Assembly: GCA_029866205.1 (NCBI GenBank)
Contig: JARWZT010000019.1
Location: forward strand, 1 to 64,000
From: Rhodoferax sp.
Lineage (GTDB): Bacteria > Pseudomonadota > Gammaproteobacteria > Burkholderiales > Burkholderiaceae_C
Length of the DNA stretch: 64,000 bases
Direction: 5' to 3'
The notes beneath the pieces are model-generated. The model was not told the origin of the DNA. It searched no databases and saw only the letters and a list, made by a program, of their open reading frames with translations. A program made the position numbers and the translations under genes. Of this stretch, positions 52,755-63,794 are shown piece by piece (position 1 is the first letter of the stretch; every line of letters starts with the position of its first letter).

Positions 52755-55637
52755 ATGACTGACAAAGTTGACTACCGCGGCACACTGAACCTGCCGGATA
52801 CGCCTTTTCCCATGCGCGGCGACCTGCCCAAGCGTGAGCCCGCCTGGGTCAAGCAATGGAATGAAGCCGGTCTGTACAAGCGTTTGAGAGCCGCCCGCGT
52901 GGGCGCGCCCCTGTTCGTGCTGCACGATGGCCCGCCCTATGCCAATGGCCAATTGCACATCGGGCACGCGCTCAACAAAGTGCTCAAAGACATGATCGTC
53001 AAATCCAAGCAATTGGCGGGTTTTGATGCGCAATACATTCCAGGTTGGGACTGCCACGGTCTGCCCATCGAGAACGCCATCGAGAAACTGCACGGCCGCA
53101 AGCTAAGCCGGGACGACATGCAGGCCAAAAGCCGCGCCTTTGCCACCGAACAAATTGGCCAGCAACGCGAAGACTTCAAGCGCCTGGGTGTGCTGGGCGA
53201 CTGGGAACGCCCCTACCGCACCATGGACTTTGCCAATGAGGCGGGCGAAATTCGCGCTTTCAAACGCGTCATCGAGCGCGGTTTTGTCTACCGGGGTTTG
53301 AAGCCTGTGTACTGGTGCTTTGACTGCGGCTCTTCGCTCGCCGAGTTCGAAATTGAATATGCGGACAAGAAGAGTGACACGCTGGACGTGGCATTTGAGT
53401 CTGCCGACACCGCAGCGCTCGCTGCCGCTTTCGGCCTAGGCACCCTGCCCTCGGCCACCAAAGCGGCGTTCGCGGTGATCTGGACCACCACCGCCTGGAC
53501 CATTCCCGCCAACCAGGCGCTCAACGCCAACCCCGAAATACGCTATGCGCTGGTGGACACGCCCCGTGGCTACCTGGTGCTGGCCGCCTCGTTGGTCGAA
53601 AAATGCCTGGAGCGCTACGGCCAGACCGGTACTGTCATCGCCACGGCGCAGGGCGAACAACTCGGCGGTCTGAACTTCAAGCACCCCTTGCACGATGTGC
53701 ACGAAGGCTATCGCCGCCTCTCTCCGGTGTACCTGGCCGATTATGTGAGCGACAGCGATGGCACGGGAATGGTGCACTCGTCCCCCGCCTACGGTGTGGA
53801 CGACTTCAACAGCTGCGTGGCGAATGGCCTGAAATACGACGACATCCTCAACCCGGTGCAAGGGAACGGCGCTTACGCCGAAGACCTGCCACTGTTTGGC
53901 GGCATGAACATCTGGAAAGCGTGCCCGCGCATTATCGAAGTGCTGGGACAAAGCGACCGCCTGATGGCTACACACGCCATTACCCACAGCTACCCCCATT
54001 GCTGGCGCCATAAAACGCCGGTGATCTACCGTGCGGCCGCCCAATGGTTTGTGCGTATGGACGAAGGCCCCGGCGTCTTTACCAAAGACAAGGCACCCAA
54101 AACCCTGCGCCAGTTGGCCCTGGACGCCATTGAGCAAACACGCTTCTACCCTGAGAACGGCAAAACCCGACTGCGCGACATGATCGCCAACCGGCCCGAC
54201 TGGTGCATCAGCCGCCAACGCAGTTGGGGCGTTCCCGTGCCGTTTTTCCTGCACAAAGACAGCGGCGAACTGCATCCGCGCACCATGGAAATCCTGGACC
54301 AGGCGGCGGGCATCGTGGAACACGGGGGCATCGAAGCCTGGAGCCGTGCCACGGCCGAAGAAATCCTGTGCCAACCGGGCGACGAACCGCAGGCCTACAC
54401 CAAGAGCACCGACATATTGGAAGTCTGGTTTGACAGCGGCTCGACTTTTCAGCACGTGCTGCGCGGCAGCCACAAAGACGCCTATGACCGCGCGCCATTC
54501 CATGCGCAAGGCCCTGAAGCCGATCTGTATCTGGAAGGCCACGACCAGCACCGAGGCTGGTTCCACAGCTCGCTCCTGCTGGGCTGCGCCCTGTACGACC
54601 GCGCGCCCTACCGGGGCCTGCTGACCCACGGCTTTGCCACCGACGGCCAGGGCCGAAAAATGAGCAAGAGCCTGGGCAATACCGTTGCCCCTCAGGAGGT
54701 GAGCGACAAGATGGGTGCCGAAATCGTGCGCCTGTGGGTGGCTGCCACCGACTATTCGGGCGACCTGAACATCGACGCCAAAATTCTGGCCCGCGTGGTG
54801 GACACCTACCGTCGGGTGCGCAACACGCTCAAGTTTTTGTTGGCCAATGTGAGCGACTTCGACCCGGCAGTGCATGCGGTCGCCGCGGACCAGTTGTTGG
54901 AGATTGATCGCTTTGCCGTGAGCCGCACGGCCCAGTTACAGGCTGACATCCTGGCGCACTTTGCCGACTACGAGTTTCACCCGGTAGTCTCCAAGTTGCA
55001 GATTTTTTGCTCTGAGGATCTGGGCGCCTTTTACCTGGACGTGCTCAAAGACCGGCTCTACACCACGGCACCCGAGTCGCTGGCGCGCCGCTCGGCACAG
55101 ACGGCCCTGTGGCATATCACCCACGCCATGTTGCGCTGGATGGCGCCTTTCCTGAGCTTTACCGCCGAGGAAGCGTGGGCAACGCTGGGCGACGCTGGCA
55201 AAACGCTGCAGGACACGCGCGAGTCGATATTTATGGATCGCTATCTGGACCTGCCATCCCCAGACGACGCCTTGCTGTCCAAATGGGCGCGCATCCGCGA
55301 AATCCGCGAGGCCGTGAACAAGGACATTGAGGTGCTGCGTACAGCCGGTCAGGTGGGCGCATCGCTGCAGGCGGAGGTGCGTTTGACTCTGACGGCCTCG
55401 GATTTTGACCTTCTGCAAAGCTTGGGGGCGGATCTCAAGTTTGTTTTCATCACGTCTGTTGTCACGCTTGTGCGGGGCGATGTCTTTGAGATTGCCGCCA
55501 CCCCCACGGCGGCCACCAAGTGTGAGCGATGCTGGCATTACACCGAGGATGTGGGTGCGGATGCCGCGCACCCGGGGATTTGTGGTCGCTGTGTAAGCAA
55601 CCTGTTTGGCGCCGGCGAACGCCGGACAGTGGCCTGA
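52755..55637 (+). CDS. ileS: Isoleucyl-tRNA synthetase
   Basis: [25 protein letters not shown]-terminal CERCWHY...CGRC zinc site. Confidence 0.97.
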   Translation: MTDKVDYRGTLNLPDTPFPMRGDLPKREPAWVKQWNEAGLYKRLRAARVGAPLFVLHDGPPYANGQLHIGHALNKVLKDMIVKSKQLAGFDAQYIPGWDCHGLPIENAIEKLHGRKLSRDDMQAKSRAFATEQIGQQREDFKRLGVLGDWERPYRTMDFANEAGEIRAFKRVIERGFVYRGLKPVYWCFDCGSSLAEFEIEYADKKSDTLDVAFESADTAALAAAFGLGTLPSATKAAFAVIWTTTAWTIPANQALNANPEIRYALVDTPRGYLVLAASLVEKCLERYGQTGTVIATAQGEQLGGLNFKHPLHDVHEGYRRLSPVYLADYVSDSDGTGMVHSSPAYGVDDFNSCVANGLKYDDILNPVQGNGAYAEDLPLFGGMNIWKACPRIIEVLGQSDRLMATHAITHSYPHCWRHKTPVIYRAAAQWFVRMDEGPGVFTKDKAPKTLRQLALDAIEQTRFYPENGKTRLRDMIANRPDWCISRQRSWGVPVPFFLHKDSGELHPRTMEILDQAAGIVEHGGIEAWSRATAEEILCQPGDEPQAYTKSTDILEVWFDSGSTFQHVLRGSHKDAYDRAPFHAQGPEADLYLEGHDQHRGWFHSSLLLGCALYDRAPYRGLLTHGFATDGQGRKMSKSLGNTVAPQEVSDKMGAEIVRLWVAATDYSGDLNIDAKILARVVDTYRRVRNTLKFLLANVSDFDPAVHAVAADQLLEIDRFAVSRTAQLQADILAHFADYEFHPVVSKLQIFCSEDLGAFYLDVLKDRLYTTAPESLARRSAQTALWHITHAMLRWMAPFLSFTAEEAWATLGDAGKTLQDTRESIFMDRYLDLPSPDDALLSKWARIREIREAVNKDIEVLRTAGQVGASLQAEVRLTLTASDFDLLQSLGADLKFVFITSVVTLVRGDVFEIAATPTAATKCERCWHYTEDVGADAAHPGICGRCVSNLFGAGERRTVA

Positions 55638-56134
55638 TGGCCCGGCGGTCTTACGCCGCAGGGCTAGGCCTGGTGCATTGGCTGGCCCTGGCGCTGGTGC
55701 TGCTGTTGGCCGACCAGTTCAGCAAGATTCTGGTCTTGGGGAGCTTTCAGTTGGGCGACAGCAAAACAGTGAGCAGTTTTTTTAATCTCGTGCGGGTCCA
55801 CAACTCGGGTGCGGCGTTCAGCTTCCTGGCCGATGCCTCGGGTTGGCAGCGCTGGTTTTTTACTGGCTTGGGCCTTGTTGCCGCCGTGGTGATTGTGTGG
55901 ATGCTGAAAAATCACGCCGGACAGCGCTTGTTTGGCTTCGCACTGGCTTGCATTTTGGGCGGGGCCGTTGGCAATGTGATCGACCGTGTGCTGTACGGCT
56001 ACGTTGTCGACTTTCTGGATTTCCACTGGGCTGGAATGCACTTCCCGGCCTTCAATGTGGCGGACAGCGCCATCTCTGTGGGCGCGGCCTGCCTGATTTT
56101 GGATGAGCTGCTGCGTGTGCGCAGGGGACACTGA
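55637..56134 (+). CDS. lspA: Prolipoprotein signal peptidase
   Basis: [55 protein letters not shown]. Confidence 0.96.
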   Translation: MARRSYAAGLGLVHWLALALVLLLADQFSKILVLGSFQLGDSKTVSSFFNLVRVHNSGAAFSFLADASGWQRWFFTGLGLVAAVVIVWMLKNHAGQRLFGFALACILGGAVGNVIDRVLYGYVVDFLDFHWAGMHFPAFNVADSAISVGAACLILDELLRVRRGH

Positions 56135-56140
56135 TGCCCC

Positions 56141-57820
56141 TTAGGGCACTGGCGTCACCCTGATCAGGCTAAAGCGTTCCAGGGGTTCAGTGCCTTTGGC
56201 AAGCTTCAACTGGCGCGGCAGAGTGCCCGTTTTATGGTCCACCCAGTCGCCTTGGGCAAGCACTTGTGCGGTGCTACCCAGATCGCGCAACTCGGCCCAT
56301 TGCGCATCTTTGACCAGCAACAAATAAGGCGCGCCACTGCGCGGCAGTTGTAGCGCGCTCTGCACGCCCTCGCTGGGCGCACTGCGGTAAATCCCGAGCT
56401 CCCAGGCCACGATCGGGTCAAGCTGGTACACATAGACTGGCGTGCTGCGGTCCTGGGCCAGCAACTTGTTCACGTTGTAGGCAATGCTGTATTTCAGGTA
56501 AGCGCTCAGCGTCATGGCTTCCAGAAAAACATAGAGCATGCAAACGGCCATGACGGGGTAGATCACCGCCGTGAAGCTGCGAACCCGCTGGCGCTGCGCC
56601 AGCGCGTACCCGGCCAACAGCAGGGCAAATACCACCATGGCACCCAGCAGCAGCGTATTGGCCACGTAAATCGCCAGTCCAAAGATCAGCACGAGCGTAA
56701 AACCGATCATGCCGATCTGGGCGACAAAAAAAGGCGTACTGGTGCGCTGCAACCAGCAGGCCAGGTAGTGGGCGCACATGATCACGGCAAACGGAAACAG
56801 GATGACGGTGTAGTAATCGAGCTGGAAGGCGGTGGCGCTGAACAGCCCGAAGGTGACAAAGAACGCGCCACACAGAAACACAAATTGCGATCGCTCTTGC
56901 GCGCTGTTGCGGGAGAACTCCCGCACGCCTGAATAGAGCGCGGCCACAAACGCGGCCACCCAAGGCAAAAACGCCCAGATAAACACATGCACAAAGTACA
57001 GCGGCGTACCTTCTTGATTTTTGATGGGGCCAGAATTGAAAAAACGCCCAAACTGGCTGTCCCATAAAAAGAATCGGATGCCCGAAACACCAGTCTTTCC
57101 AAACACGACCTTTTCCGGATGCGCATCAAACTGCAGGTAAAGCGCCAGGACCTCGGGAAACGTGAGCAGCAGAGACAAGCCCAAAGCCAGAAGCCACTTG
57201 GCGCTCCAAAAATTGCGCCATTGCCCCCGGTAAATCCACAGGCAAGCCAGGCCGCTGGCAATCGTAATCAGGGTAAAAATCCCCTTGGTCATCACCGAGA
57301 TGGCACTGAACAGGGCACCGAGCAAGAGGTATTTGGCCTTGGCCTGGGCGTCAAAGCGCAGCCAGTAGTAGCACGCGGCGGTGATGCTTCCAGTCAAAAA
57401 CGCCTCGGCCTTGATGGCACTCGACGTGTACATCAGGTGGTAGGTGGAAACCACCATCAAAAGCGCCAGGAGCGCCACATCGCGCCCGTAAAACATGCGG
57501 GCAATGCGGTAGGTGTAGTAGCTGCCCAGCAGGTGGAACAAAAACCCCGGCAAGATGTAATTGAAGGTGCTGACGCCGCCGATCTTGAAAAACAGCGCAG
57601 TCACCCAAAACGGAAAATGCGGCTTGTCCAGCCAGTCCAGATGGTCCAGCACCAGATCGCCCCAGTTGCCGGTCAGGGCGATGTGCTGGGACAGCGCCGC
57701 GTACAGCACCGAGTCGCCCTCATTGATGATGGGCGTGAGCAGCGAGGCCGCATTGACCAGCAAGGCCAGCACGATCGCCCACCGAATATGGCGATTGAGC
57801 GCTGGCGCGATGTCCGTCAT
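56141..57820 (-). CDS. ArnT/PMT-like glycosyltransferase family 39 membrane protein
   Basis: NEGDSVLYAALSQHIALTGNW...DKPHFPFWVTALFFKIGG; multi-TM. Confidence 0.88.
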   Translation of the reverse strand: MTDIAPALNRHIRWAIVLALLVNAASLLTPIINEGDSVLYAALSQHIALTGNWGDLVLDHLDWLDKPHFPFWVTALFFKIGGVSTFNYILPGFLFHLLGSYYTYRIARMFYGRDVALLALLMVVSTYHLMYTSSAIKAEAFLTGSITAACYYWLRFDAQAKAKYLLLGALFSAISVMTKGIFTLITIASGLACLWIYRGQWRNFWSAKWLLALGLSLLLTFPEVLALYLQFDAHPEKVVFGKTGVSGIRFFLWDSQFGRFFNSGPIKNQEGTPLYFVHVFIWAFLPWVAAFVAALYSGVREFSRNSAQERSQFVFLCGAFFVTFGLFSATAFQLDYYTVILFPFAVIMCAHYLACWLQRTSTPFFVAQIGMIGFTLVLIFGLAIYVANTLLLGAMVVFALLLAGYALAQRQRVRSFTAVIYPVMAVCMLYVFLEAMTLSAYLKYSIAYNVNKLLAQDRSTPVYVYQLDPIVAWELGIYRSAPSEGVQSALQLPRSGAPYLLLVKDAQWAELRDLGSTAQVLAQGDWVDHKTGTLPRQLKLAKGTEPLERFSLIRVTPVP

Positions 57821-57834
57821 CCCGGGCGCGCGCC

Positions 57835-58830
57835 TCAAAGCGTCAGAATCGTACAACCGGTGGTCTTGCGCGCTTCCAGGTCGCGGTGGGCCTGCTGCAC
57901 CTCTTCCAGCGGGTAGCACTGGTCAATGTGAATCGTCACTTTGCCGCTGGTCACCGCTTCAAACAGGTCGTCGGCGATTTCTTGTGTGCTTTCGCGCGTG
58001 GCAATGTGGGTGAACAGGGTTTGGCGGGTCAGGTAAATCGAGCCCTTGGGGCCTAAAATACCGGGTGCCACCGGGGCGACGGGACCAGACGCGTTGCCGA
58101 AACTCGCCATCAGGCCAAACGGCGCCAGGCAATCCAGAGATTTGTCGAAGGTGTCCTTGCCCACCGAGTCGTACACCACCTTGACGCCCTTGCCACCGGT
58201 GATTTCTTTGACCCGCGCCACGAAGTCCTCGCTGCTGTAGTTGATGGCAAAGGCGGCACCATTTTGCAGCGCGAGTGCGCATTTGGCGTCAGACCCGGCC
58301 GTGCCGATGAGTTGCAGGCCCAGCGCCCTGGCCCATTGGCAGGCGATCAGGCCCACACCGCCCGCGGCCGCATGAAACAGCACAAAGTCGCCGGCCTTGA
58401 GGCCGCCCTGGGGCAAGGTGCGTTTGAGCAGGTACTGCGCGGTCATGCCTTTGAGCATCATTGCCGCACCCGTCTCGAAACTGATGGCATCTGGCAGCTT
58501 GCAAACGCATTTGGCCGGCATGACTCGGCGCTCGCAATAGGCGCCCGGGGGTTGGCTGGCGTAGGCAGCCCGGTCGCCCACCTGAAGGTGCGTGACTCCG
58601 GCGCCCACGGCCTCAATCACGCCTGCCGCTTCCATGCCCAATTGCACCGGCAGATTCATCGGGTACAGACCGCTGCGTTGGTACACGTCAATGAAATTCA
58701 AACCCACCGCGTGATGGCGAATGCGCACCTCACCGGCGCCCGGCTCGCCCACGGCAATGTGCACCAGGCGCATTTGCTCGGGGCCGCCATGTTGGTCGAT
58801 TTGGATAGAACGCGAAAGGTTGGACGTCAT
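57835..58830 (-). CDS. Quinone oxidoreductase (zinc-independent MDR)
   Basis: HHAVGLNFIDVYQRSGLYPM, AAAGGVGLIACQWARALG. Confidence 0.94.
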   Translation of the reverse strand: MTSNLSRSIQIDQHGGPEQMRLVHIAVGEPGAGEVRIRHHAVGLNFIDVYQRSGLYPMNLPVQLGMEAAGVIEAVGAGVTHLQVGDRAAYASQPPGAYCERRVMPAKCVCKLPDAISFETGAAMMLKGMTAQYLLKRTLPQGGLKAGDFVLFHAAAGGVGLIACQWARALGLQLIGTAGSDAKCALALQNGAAFAINYSSEDFVARVKEITGGKGVKVVYDSVGKDTFDKSLDCLAPFGLMASFGNASGPVAPVAPGILGPKGSIYLTRQTLFTHIATRESTQEIADDLFEAVTSGKVTIHIDQCYPLEEVQQAHRDLEARKTTGCTILTL

Positions 58831-58956
58831 GGGATTGGCTCCGGGGTGGGTAGTGTTGATAGCGGAGCGCAGATTATCAGGGCAGCAAGCAAAAACCCTC
58901 AATCCCGAAAAGTTAGGCCAGCGGTTCACTGCCGCCCAGTGGTTACAGTCAGGCCC

Positions 58957-59871
58957 ATGAACTCCCCGCCCGGCCCGCGCCTCAGCCTCAAGGCAATTCT
59001 GTTGCTGACCTTGCCACCATTGCTGTGGTCTGGCAACGCGGTGGTGGGGCGTCTGGTCACGCCGTTGATTTCCCCCATGACGCTCAATCTGCTGCGCTGG
59101 AGCATGGCGCTGCTGATCTTGCTGCCGCTGGCGCCCTGGGTCCTGCGCCGCGGCAGCCCACTGTGGGGCCAGTGGCGGCGCTTTGCCCTGCTGGGCACCC
59201 TGAGCATTGCCAGCTACAACGCCTTGCTGTACCTGGCCCTGACCACCTCGTCGCCCATGAATGTAACGCTGGTGGGCGCAAGCACACCCGTTTGGATGCT
59301 CCTGATCGGGCGCTTTTTTTTCGGCACCTCTATCGGCCTGCGCCAGATCGGTGGAGCCGCACTTTCCATCAGCGGCGTGCTGCTGGTGCTATGCCGGGGC
59401 GAATGGGAAATGCTGGTCCAGCTGCACTTGGTGATGGGAGACCTGTACATGCTGCTGGCTTCGCTGGCCTGGGCGTACTACAGCTGGCTACTGGCCCATC
59501 CGAGCCCGGAGTCAGCGCTGATCCGGTCCGATTGGGCCGCTTTTTTGCTGGGTCAGACCGTGTTTGGGCTGATCGGCGCACTGGGGTCAGCGTCATTGGA
59601 ATGGACGCTGACCGATGCGCGGCTGGACTGGGGTTGGCCCTTGGCGCTGGCCGTGCTGTTTATTGGCGTCGGGCCTGCGGTGCTCGCCTACCGCTCCTGG
59701 GGCGCCGGGGTCGCCTTGGCCGGCCCGGCCAATGCAGGGTTTTTCATGAATCTCACGCCGTTTTTTGCGGCCCTTCTGTCAGCCGTCTTTTTGGGAGATG
59801 CGCCACGGGCCTTCCATGCCGTCGCCTTTGTCCTGATCGTGGCCGGTATCGTTTTGTCCTCGCGGCGTTAG
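58957..59871 (+). CDS. EamA/DMT-family transporter
   Basis: Ten-TM pattern, LLWSGNAVVGRLV; start ATG at 58957. Confidence 0.9.
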   Translation: MNSPPGPRLSLKAILLLTLPPLLWSGNAVVGRLVTPLISPMTLNLLRWSMALLILLPLAPWVLRRGSPLWGQWRRFALLGTLSIASYNALLYLALTTSSPMNVTLVGASTPVWMLLIGRFFFGTSIGLRQIGGAALSISGVLLVLCRGEWEMLVQLHLVMGDLYMLLASLAWAYYSWLLAHPSPESALIRSDWAAFLLGQTVFGLIGALGSASLEWTLTDARLDWGWPLALAVLFIGVGPAVLAYRSWGAGVALAGPANAGFFMNLTPFFAALLSAVFLGDAPRAFHAVAFVLIVAGIVLSSRR

Positions 59872-59893
59872 GCCCCAGCGCGCCGCACCACCG

Positions 59894-60688
59894 CTAGAAG
59901 GTGCCGGCAAAGGCCCCACCGTCCACCAACAGGTTTTGCCCGGTGATGTAGCCCGCCTTGGGGCTGCACAAAAATGCGCACAAGGCACCAAACTCCTGGG
60001 GCGTGCCAAAGCGTTGGGCGGGAATCCCCTTGCGGCGCTGCGCCGCCAGCGAATCCGCCGTTTGCCCACTCTTGCTGGCGGCGATGGCAAACAGCCCGTT
60101 GAGCCGGTCCGTATCAAAGGCACCGGGCAAAATATTGTTGACCGTAACGCCCTGGGCCGCAATGCCGCTGCGCGCCAGACCGGCAACAAAACCAGTGAGG
60201 CCGCTGCGCGCTCCGTTAGACAAGCCCAAGGCATCGATGGGCGCTTTCACCGCGCTCGAGGTAATGTTGAGGATGCGGCCATACCCGCGCGCGGCCATGC
60301 CGTCCACGGTGGCTTTCATGAGCGCGATCGGTGTCAGCATATTGGCGTCTACCGCCCGGATCCAATCTTCGCGCTCCCAGTCCCGAAAATTCCCCGACGG
60401 CGGGCCACCGGCATTGGTCACCACAATGTCAAAGTCGCTGCGCATGGCAAAGACGGCGGCGCGGCCCGCCTCTGAAGTGATGTCCTGCGCGCAGACCTGC
60501 ACCTCGGCATGCATGTCCGAGCCCAGCGAGGCCCGGATCTCTGCGGCACCAGCGTCCAGCATATCGGCGCGGCGGGCGACCATGAGCACATTCACGCCTT
60601 CTTGCGCCAAGGCCTGCGCACACCCCCACCCCAATCCCCGACTGGCACCGCATACCAACGCCCATTTACCCTGAAGTCCCAAGTCCAT
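59894..60688 (-). CDS. SDR-family oxidoreductase
   Basis: ALVCGASRGLGWGCAQALAQEG, VTNAGGPPSG, C-terminal TGQNLLVDGGAF; canonical YxxxK replaced by S-N-G-A-R region (LGLSNGARSG). Confidence 0.88.
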   Translation of the reverse strand: MDLGLQGKWALVCGASRGLGWGCAQALAQEGVNVLMVARRADMLDAGAAEIRASLGSDMHAEVQVCAQDITSEAGRAAVFAMRSDFDIVVTNAGGPPSGNFRDWEREDWIRAVDANMLTPIALMKATVDGMAARGYGRILNITSSAVKAPIDALGLSNGARSGLTGFVAGLARSGIAAQGVTVNNILPGAFDTDRLNGLFAIAASKSGQTADSLAAQRRKGIPAQRFGTPQEFGALCAFLCSPKAGYITGQNLLVDGGAFAGTF

Positions 60689-60691
60689 GAT

Positions 60692-61660
60692 TTACTCCTT
60701 TAATTGATTGTTGTGCCCTGACGCCGGCGCGTTGCTGCGGGTGCAAACAAAAACACCGCCCATCACCAAGACCGTACCGCCCAAGACCCAGGGGGTCAGG
60801 GGTTCGTCCAAAAACAGTGCCGCCATGGCCAATGTCGACATCGGCCCCACCATGCCCACTTGTGCCGCAAGACCGGCGCCCAAGCGCTCAATCGCCATCA
60901 TTACCAGCACCACAGGGACGACGGTGCACGCGGTGGCATTGACGACGGACAGCCACCAGACCGATGCATCCAACACCAGCAGACCAGACACCGGACGCAG
61001 CAACACAAACTGCCCAATACAAAAGACGCAGGCCACACAACTCGCCAGTCCGACCAGGCGCAAGGCGCCCAGACGTCGGACCAACTCACCGCTGTAGGAC
61101 AGGTAAAGCGCATAGCTGACCGCGCTGGCAAACACCAGACCCGCGCCAAGCCAAACATCCTCCCCAACCAGCTGCACCTCATGCCCAAAGACCAGCACCA
61201 CCCCACCGTAACTGATGGCCAGACCAGCCCACTGAAATCTGCTGATGCGCCGGCCATACAACAAAGCGCCCAAAATCAATACCAGGGTGGGATTGAGGTA
61301 TAAAACCAGACGCTCAAAGGACGCGCTGATGTAGGCAAGACCGGCAAAATCAAGAAAACTGGCCAGGTAATAACCGGTAAAGCCCAGCCAAACCACACCC
61401 AGAACATCTCTTCGGGAAAGCGCCGGAGGCGCTCTATCGCCCCGTGCCCTTCCCGACCACCAGGCCATGACCACAAAAAAAGGCAGGGCCAGCAGCATGC
61501 GCAACATCAAAAAAGTGATGGTATCGACCCCATGCCGATAAGCCAACTTGACGATGATGGCTTTGCCGCTAAACGCCACCGCACCCAACAAAGCCATGGC
61601 CAGGCCGCTGGCCATGGATGGCCGAGACAGACTGGGGACGGGCAGGGGCAGAAAAAACAT
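60692..61660 (-). CDS. EamA/DMT-family transporter
   Basis: Multi-TM; GLAISYGGVVLVFG, MVGPMSTLAMAALFLDEPLTPWVLGGTVLVMGG. Confidence 0.9.
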   Translation of the reverse strand: MFFLPLPVPSLSRPSMASGLAMALLGAVAFSGKAIIVKLAYRHGVDTITFLMLRMLLALPFFVVMAWWSGRARGDRAPPALSRRDVLGVVWLGFTGYYLASFLDFAGLAYISASFERLVLYLNPTLVLILGALLYGRRISRFQWAGLAISYGGVVLVFGHEVQLVGEDVWLGAGLVFASAVSYALYLSYSGELVRRLGALRLVGLASCVACVFCIGQFVLLRPVSGLLVLDASVWWLSVVNATACTVVPVVLVMMAIERLGAGLAAQVGMVGPMSTLAMAALFLDEPLTPWVLGGTVLVMGGVFVCTRSNAPASGHNNQLKE

Positions 61661-61876
61661 GCGGGGAGAGCGTGAAAAGTGCGGTGGAACCGCCAGCTAC
61701 AAGGAGAGTTATCGAGGAACGTGCCGGGAACGAGGTGGGATTGTCGCCGCACTGGCGCCATCACTTTGACGCTATGGCGATAGGGGTTCAGAATTCGCCC
61801 TAAGATTTAACCCGACGCCTGTGTGCGAGAGGGCCCAAAAAAAGCCCAAAAAGGTTTTTTTCAAAACAACTCCCCT

Positions 61877-62182
61877 ATGAATGCTTATTCAATACCCCGC
61901 AATTCAATCAACACTTGGACCTGGCTGTTGGCTTTGGCGGTGAGCACCAGTGCACTGGCCGCCCCGCCGGCGCCCACGCCAGTCAAACCCTTCAGACTAA
62001 TAGACACCCTGTGCGATGCGTCCGACAGTGAAATCTCGCCCAAGGGGCAGTTTGTGTGCCTGTACGTGTGTCGCGACACGGATCACACCAAGGTGGCAGT
62101 GGTCTACAGTAACTCGGGTTCGGGCCAGTGCCGCACGCCGGTGAAAAAGACGATCAAGCAAACCATCAAAGCTACGCCCTAA
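61877..62182 (+). CDS. Small secreted hypothetical protein, 4 Cys after the signal peptide
   Basis: Signal peptide LALAVSTSALAAPPAP; DTLCDASDSEISPKGQFVCLYVCRDTD...GQCRTPVKK. Confidence 0.6.
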   Translation: MNAYSIPRNSINTWTWLLALAVSTSALAAPPAPTPVKPFRLIDTLCDASDSEISPKGQFVCLYVCRDTDHTKVAVVYSNSGSGQCRTPVKKTIKQTIKATP

Positions 62183-62236
62183 GCGGGCCAAACCCCGGCA
62201 AGGTCCGGTAGCTGACTCGACTTTCGTCAGGAGCGT

Positions 62237-62629
62237 CTAGAGCGTGCGGGGCTCGCTGCGGACGCCCAGAACCTTCTTGGCCAATTCGTAATTGGCGTCA
62301 GAGGTGTCAAGTTGCCAACCCGAAGTCAGCATGCGGTTCATGTACTGGCGGTTGTAGATAAACGGGAAAATCAGCTGCGAGAGCCCGGCGGACACCAGCG
62401 TGATCACCAGGTGCAGTACGGCAGTGCCCAGTTCACCCCGGATCAAGGGCACAAACCAACCAAAAATCAGGTAAGTCCAGCTGTAACCGATGTAGCCGGT
62501 TTTCACCAAACCCGAGTCCCCATGAACGATGCGCACCGGCTTTTGCAAGCCCAGCAACAGCACACCCGCGACAATGGGGCTTACCAAGATCACAAAAATA
62601 AGCCAGTGGAACAGGGAAAATTCACCCAT
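62237..62629 (-). CDS. Hypothetical inner-membrane protein
   Basis: Three or more hydrophobic segments; TYLIFGWFVPLIRGEL. Confidence 0.6.
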   Translation of the reverse strand: MGEFSLFHWLIFVILVSPIVAGVLLLGLQKPVRIVHGDSGLVKTGYIGYSWTYLIFGWFVPLIRGELGTAVLHLVITLVSAGLSQLIFPFIYNRQYMNRMLTSGWQLDTSDANYELAKKVLGVRSEPRTL

Positions 62630-62735
62630 CTTCGCCTCCTAAGCGGTAACTGAATTCAGTATAGGCGGCCAAGTCAGGCCAAAGCCGTGTTCGCGCCGCC
62701 CGCGGGGCGGAGGCAACACCACCGAGGGAATCCAC

Positions 62736-63794
62736 ATGAAGCGACGTGAAAGCCTGTTTGGGCAGGGTGCATTTGTACGCCGCTACCGCAGAAAAGCGCA
62801 CTTTGAAAGCCAAAAGCTCCAGCAACTGCTGGGCGGTCACGGCGCAGCGTGGGTCCGCCGCATGGCGGTGGGCAAGTTACTCGTTCTAACGGCGGAAGAA
62901 TCACCGCAGAACGCCTTGACCCGGATGGAGTCCGGCGCGGCAGGCCTGCACTCCCATGAGGCCGCCAAACGCCTTGCACGCTACGGCCCCAACGAGGTCG
63001 ACCACGAAAAACCGTTGCCCCACTGGCTGCACCTGTGGATTTGCTACAAAAATCCCTTTAACCTTTTGCTGACCGCGCTGGCAGCCTTGTCGTACAGCAC
63101 CGGAGACACCAAAGGCACCACGGTCATTGCAGTCATGGTCGTGTTGAGCACCAGTCTGCGCTTTGTGTAGGAAGGTCGCTCCAGACGCACTGCCGACAGC
63201 CTCAGGGCGATGGTGAGTAACACGGCCACGGTGATCCGTGCAGGGGTGGCAAGCGAGGTGCCGATCCGCGTTTTGGTTCCGGGCGATGTACTGGCACTGT
63301 CCGCCGGCGACATGATCGCAGCCGACTGCAGGGTAATAAGCGCCCGCAACCTGTTTGTAGCCCAATCCGCCCTGACGGGTGAGTCCAATCCGGTCGAAAA
63401 AACAAGCGATGCCCTGGCCCACACCAGCCACACAACGCCGCTGCAGTACAACAACCTTGCATTTCTCGGTACCAATGTCGTGTCGGGCACGGCCACCGCC
63501 TTGGTCGTCGCCACGGGGGGACGCACCTACTTTGGCACCCTGGCCGCCAGCGCGAGCGCCACCGACGACACCCCCAACGCCTTTCAAAGCGGGGTCAACA
63601 GTGTGAGCTGGCTGTTGATTCGCTTTGCGCTGGTGATGGTGCCGCTTGTGCTTCTGGTAAACGGATTCAGCAAGGGGGACTGGCCGCAGGCGTTTTTGTT
63701 TGCGCTGTCGGTGGCCGTGGGGCTGACCCCAGAGAAAGTGCCGCCTACCAGGTACTTGGGCTCTGATGCGTCACCGCTGTCAAAGTCACGCTGA
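62736..63794 (+). pseudogene. Degenerate MgtA-like P-type Mg2+ ATPase (in-frame TAG plus C-terminal loss)
   Basis: ORFs 62736-63170 and 63210-63794 are in the same frame, separated by TAG at 63168-63170; MVSNTATVIRAG, LVPGDVLALSAGDMIAADCRV, TGESNPVEK; sequence diverges after SVAVGLTPE so DKTGT is absent. Confidence 0.88.

Noticed and set aside
56134-56141. Very tight convergent ends of lspA and the glycosyltransferase gene
   Set aside because: Compact convergent genes are common; no special signal seen
56586-56604. Perfect hairpin CGCTGGCGC-T-GCGCCAGCG
   Set aside because: Lies inside the glycosyltransferase coding region and encodes Ala/Gln/Arg; likely GC-rich coincidence
63168-63170. Recoded TAG (readthrough or non-standard amino acid) in the mgtA-like gene
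   Set aside because: The gene also lacks its catalytic 3' half, so simple pseudogenisation explains it better; selU concerns tRNA selenouridine, not protein recoding
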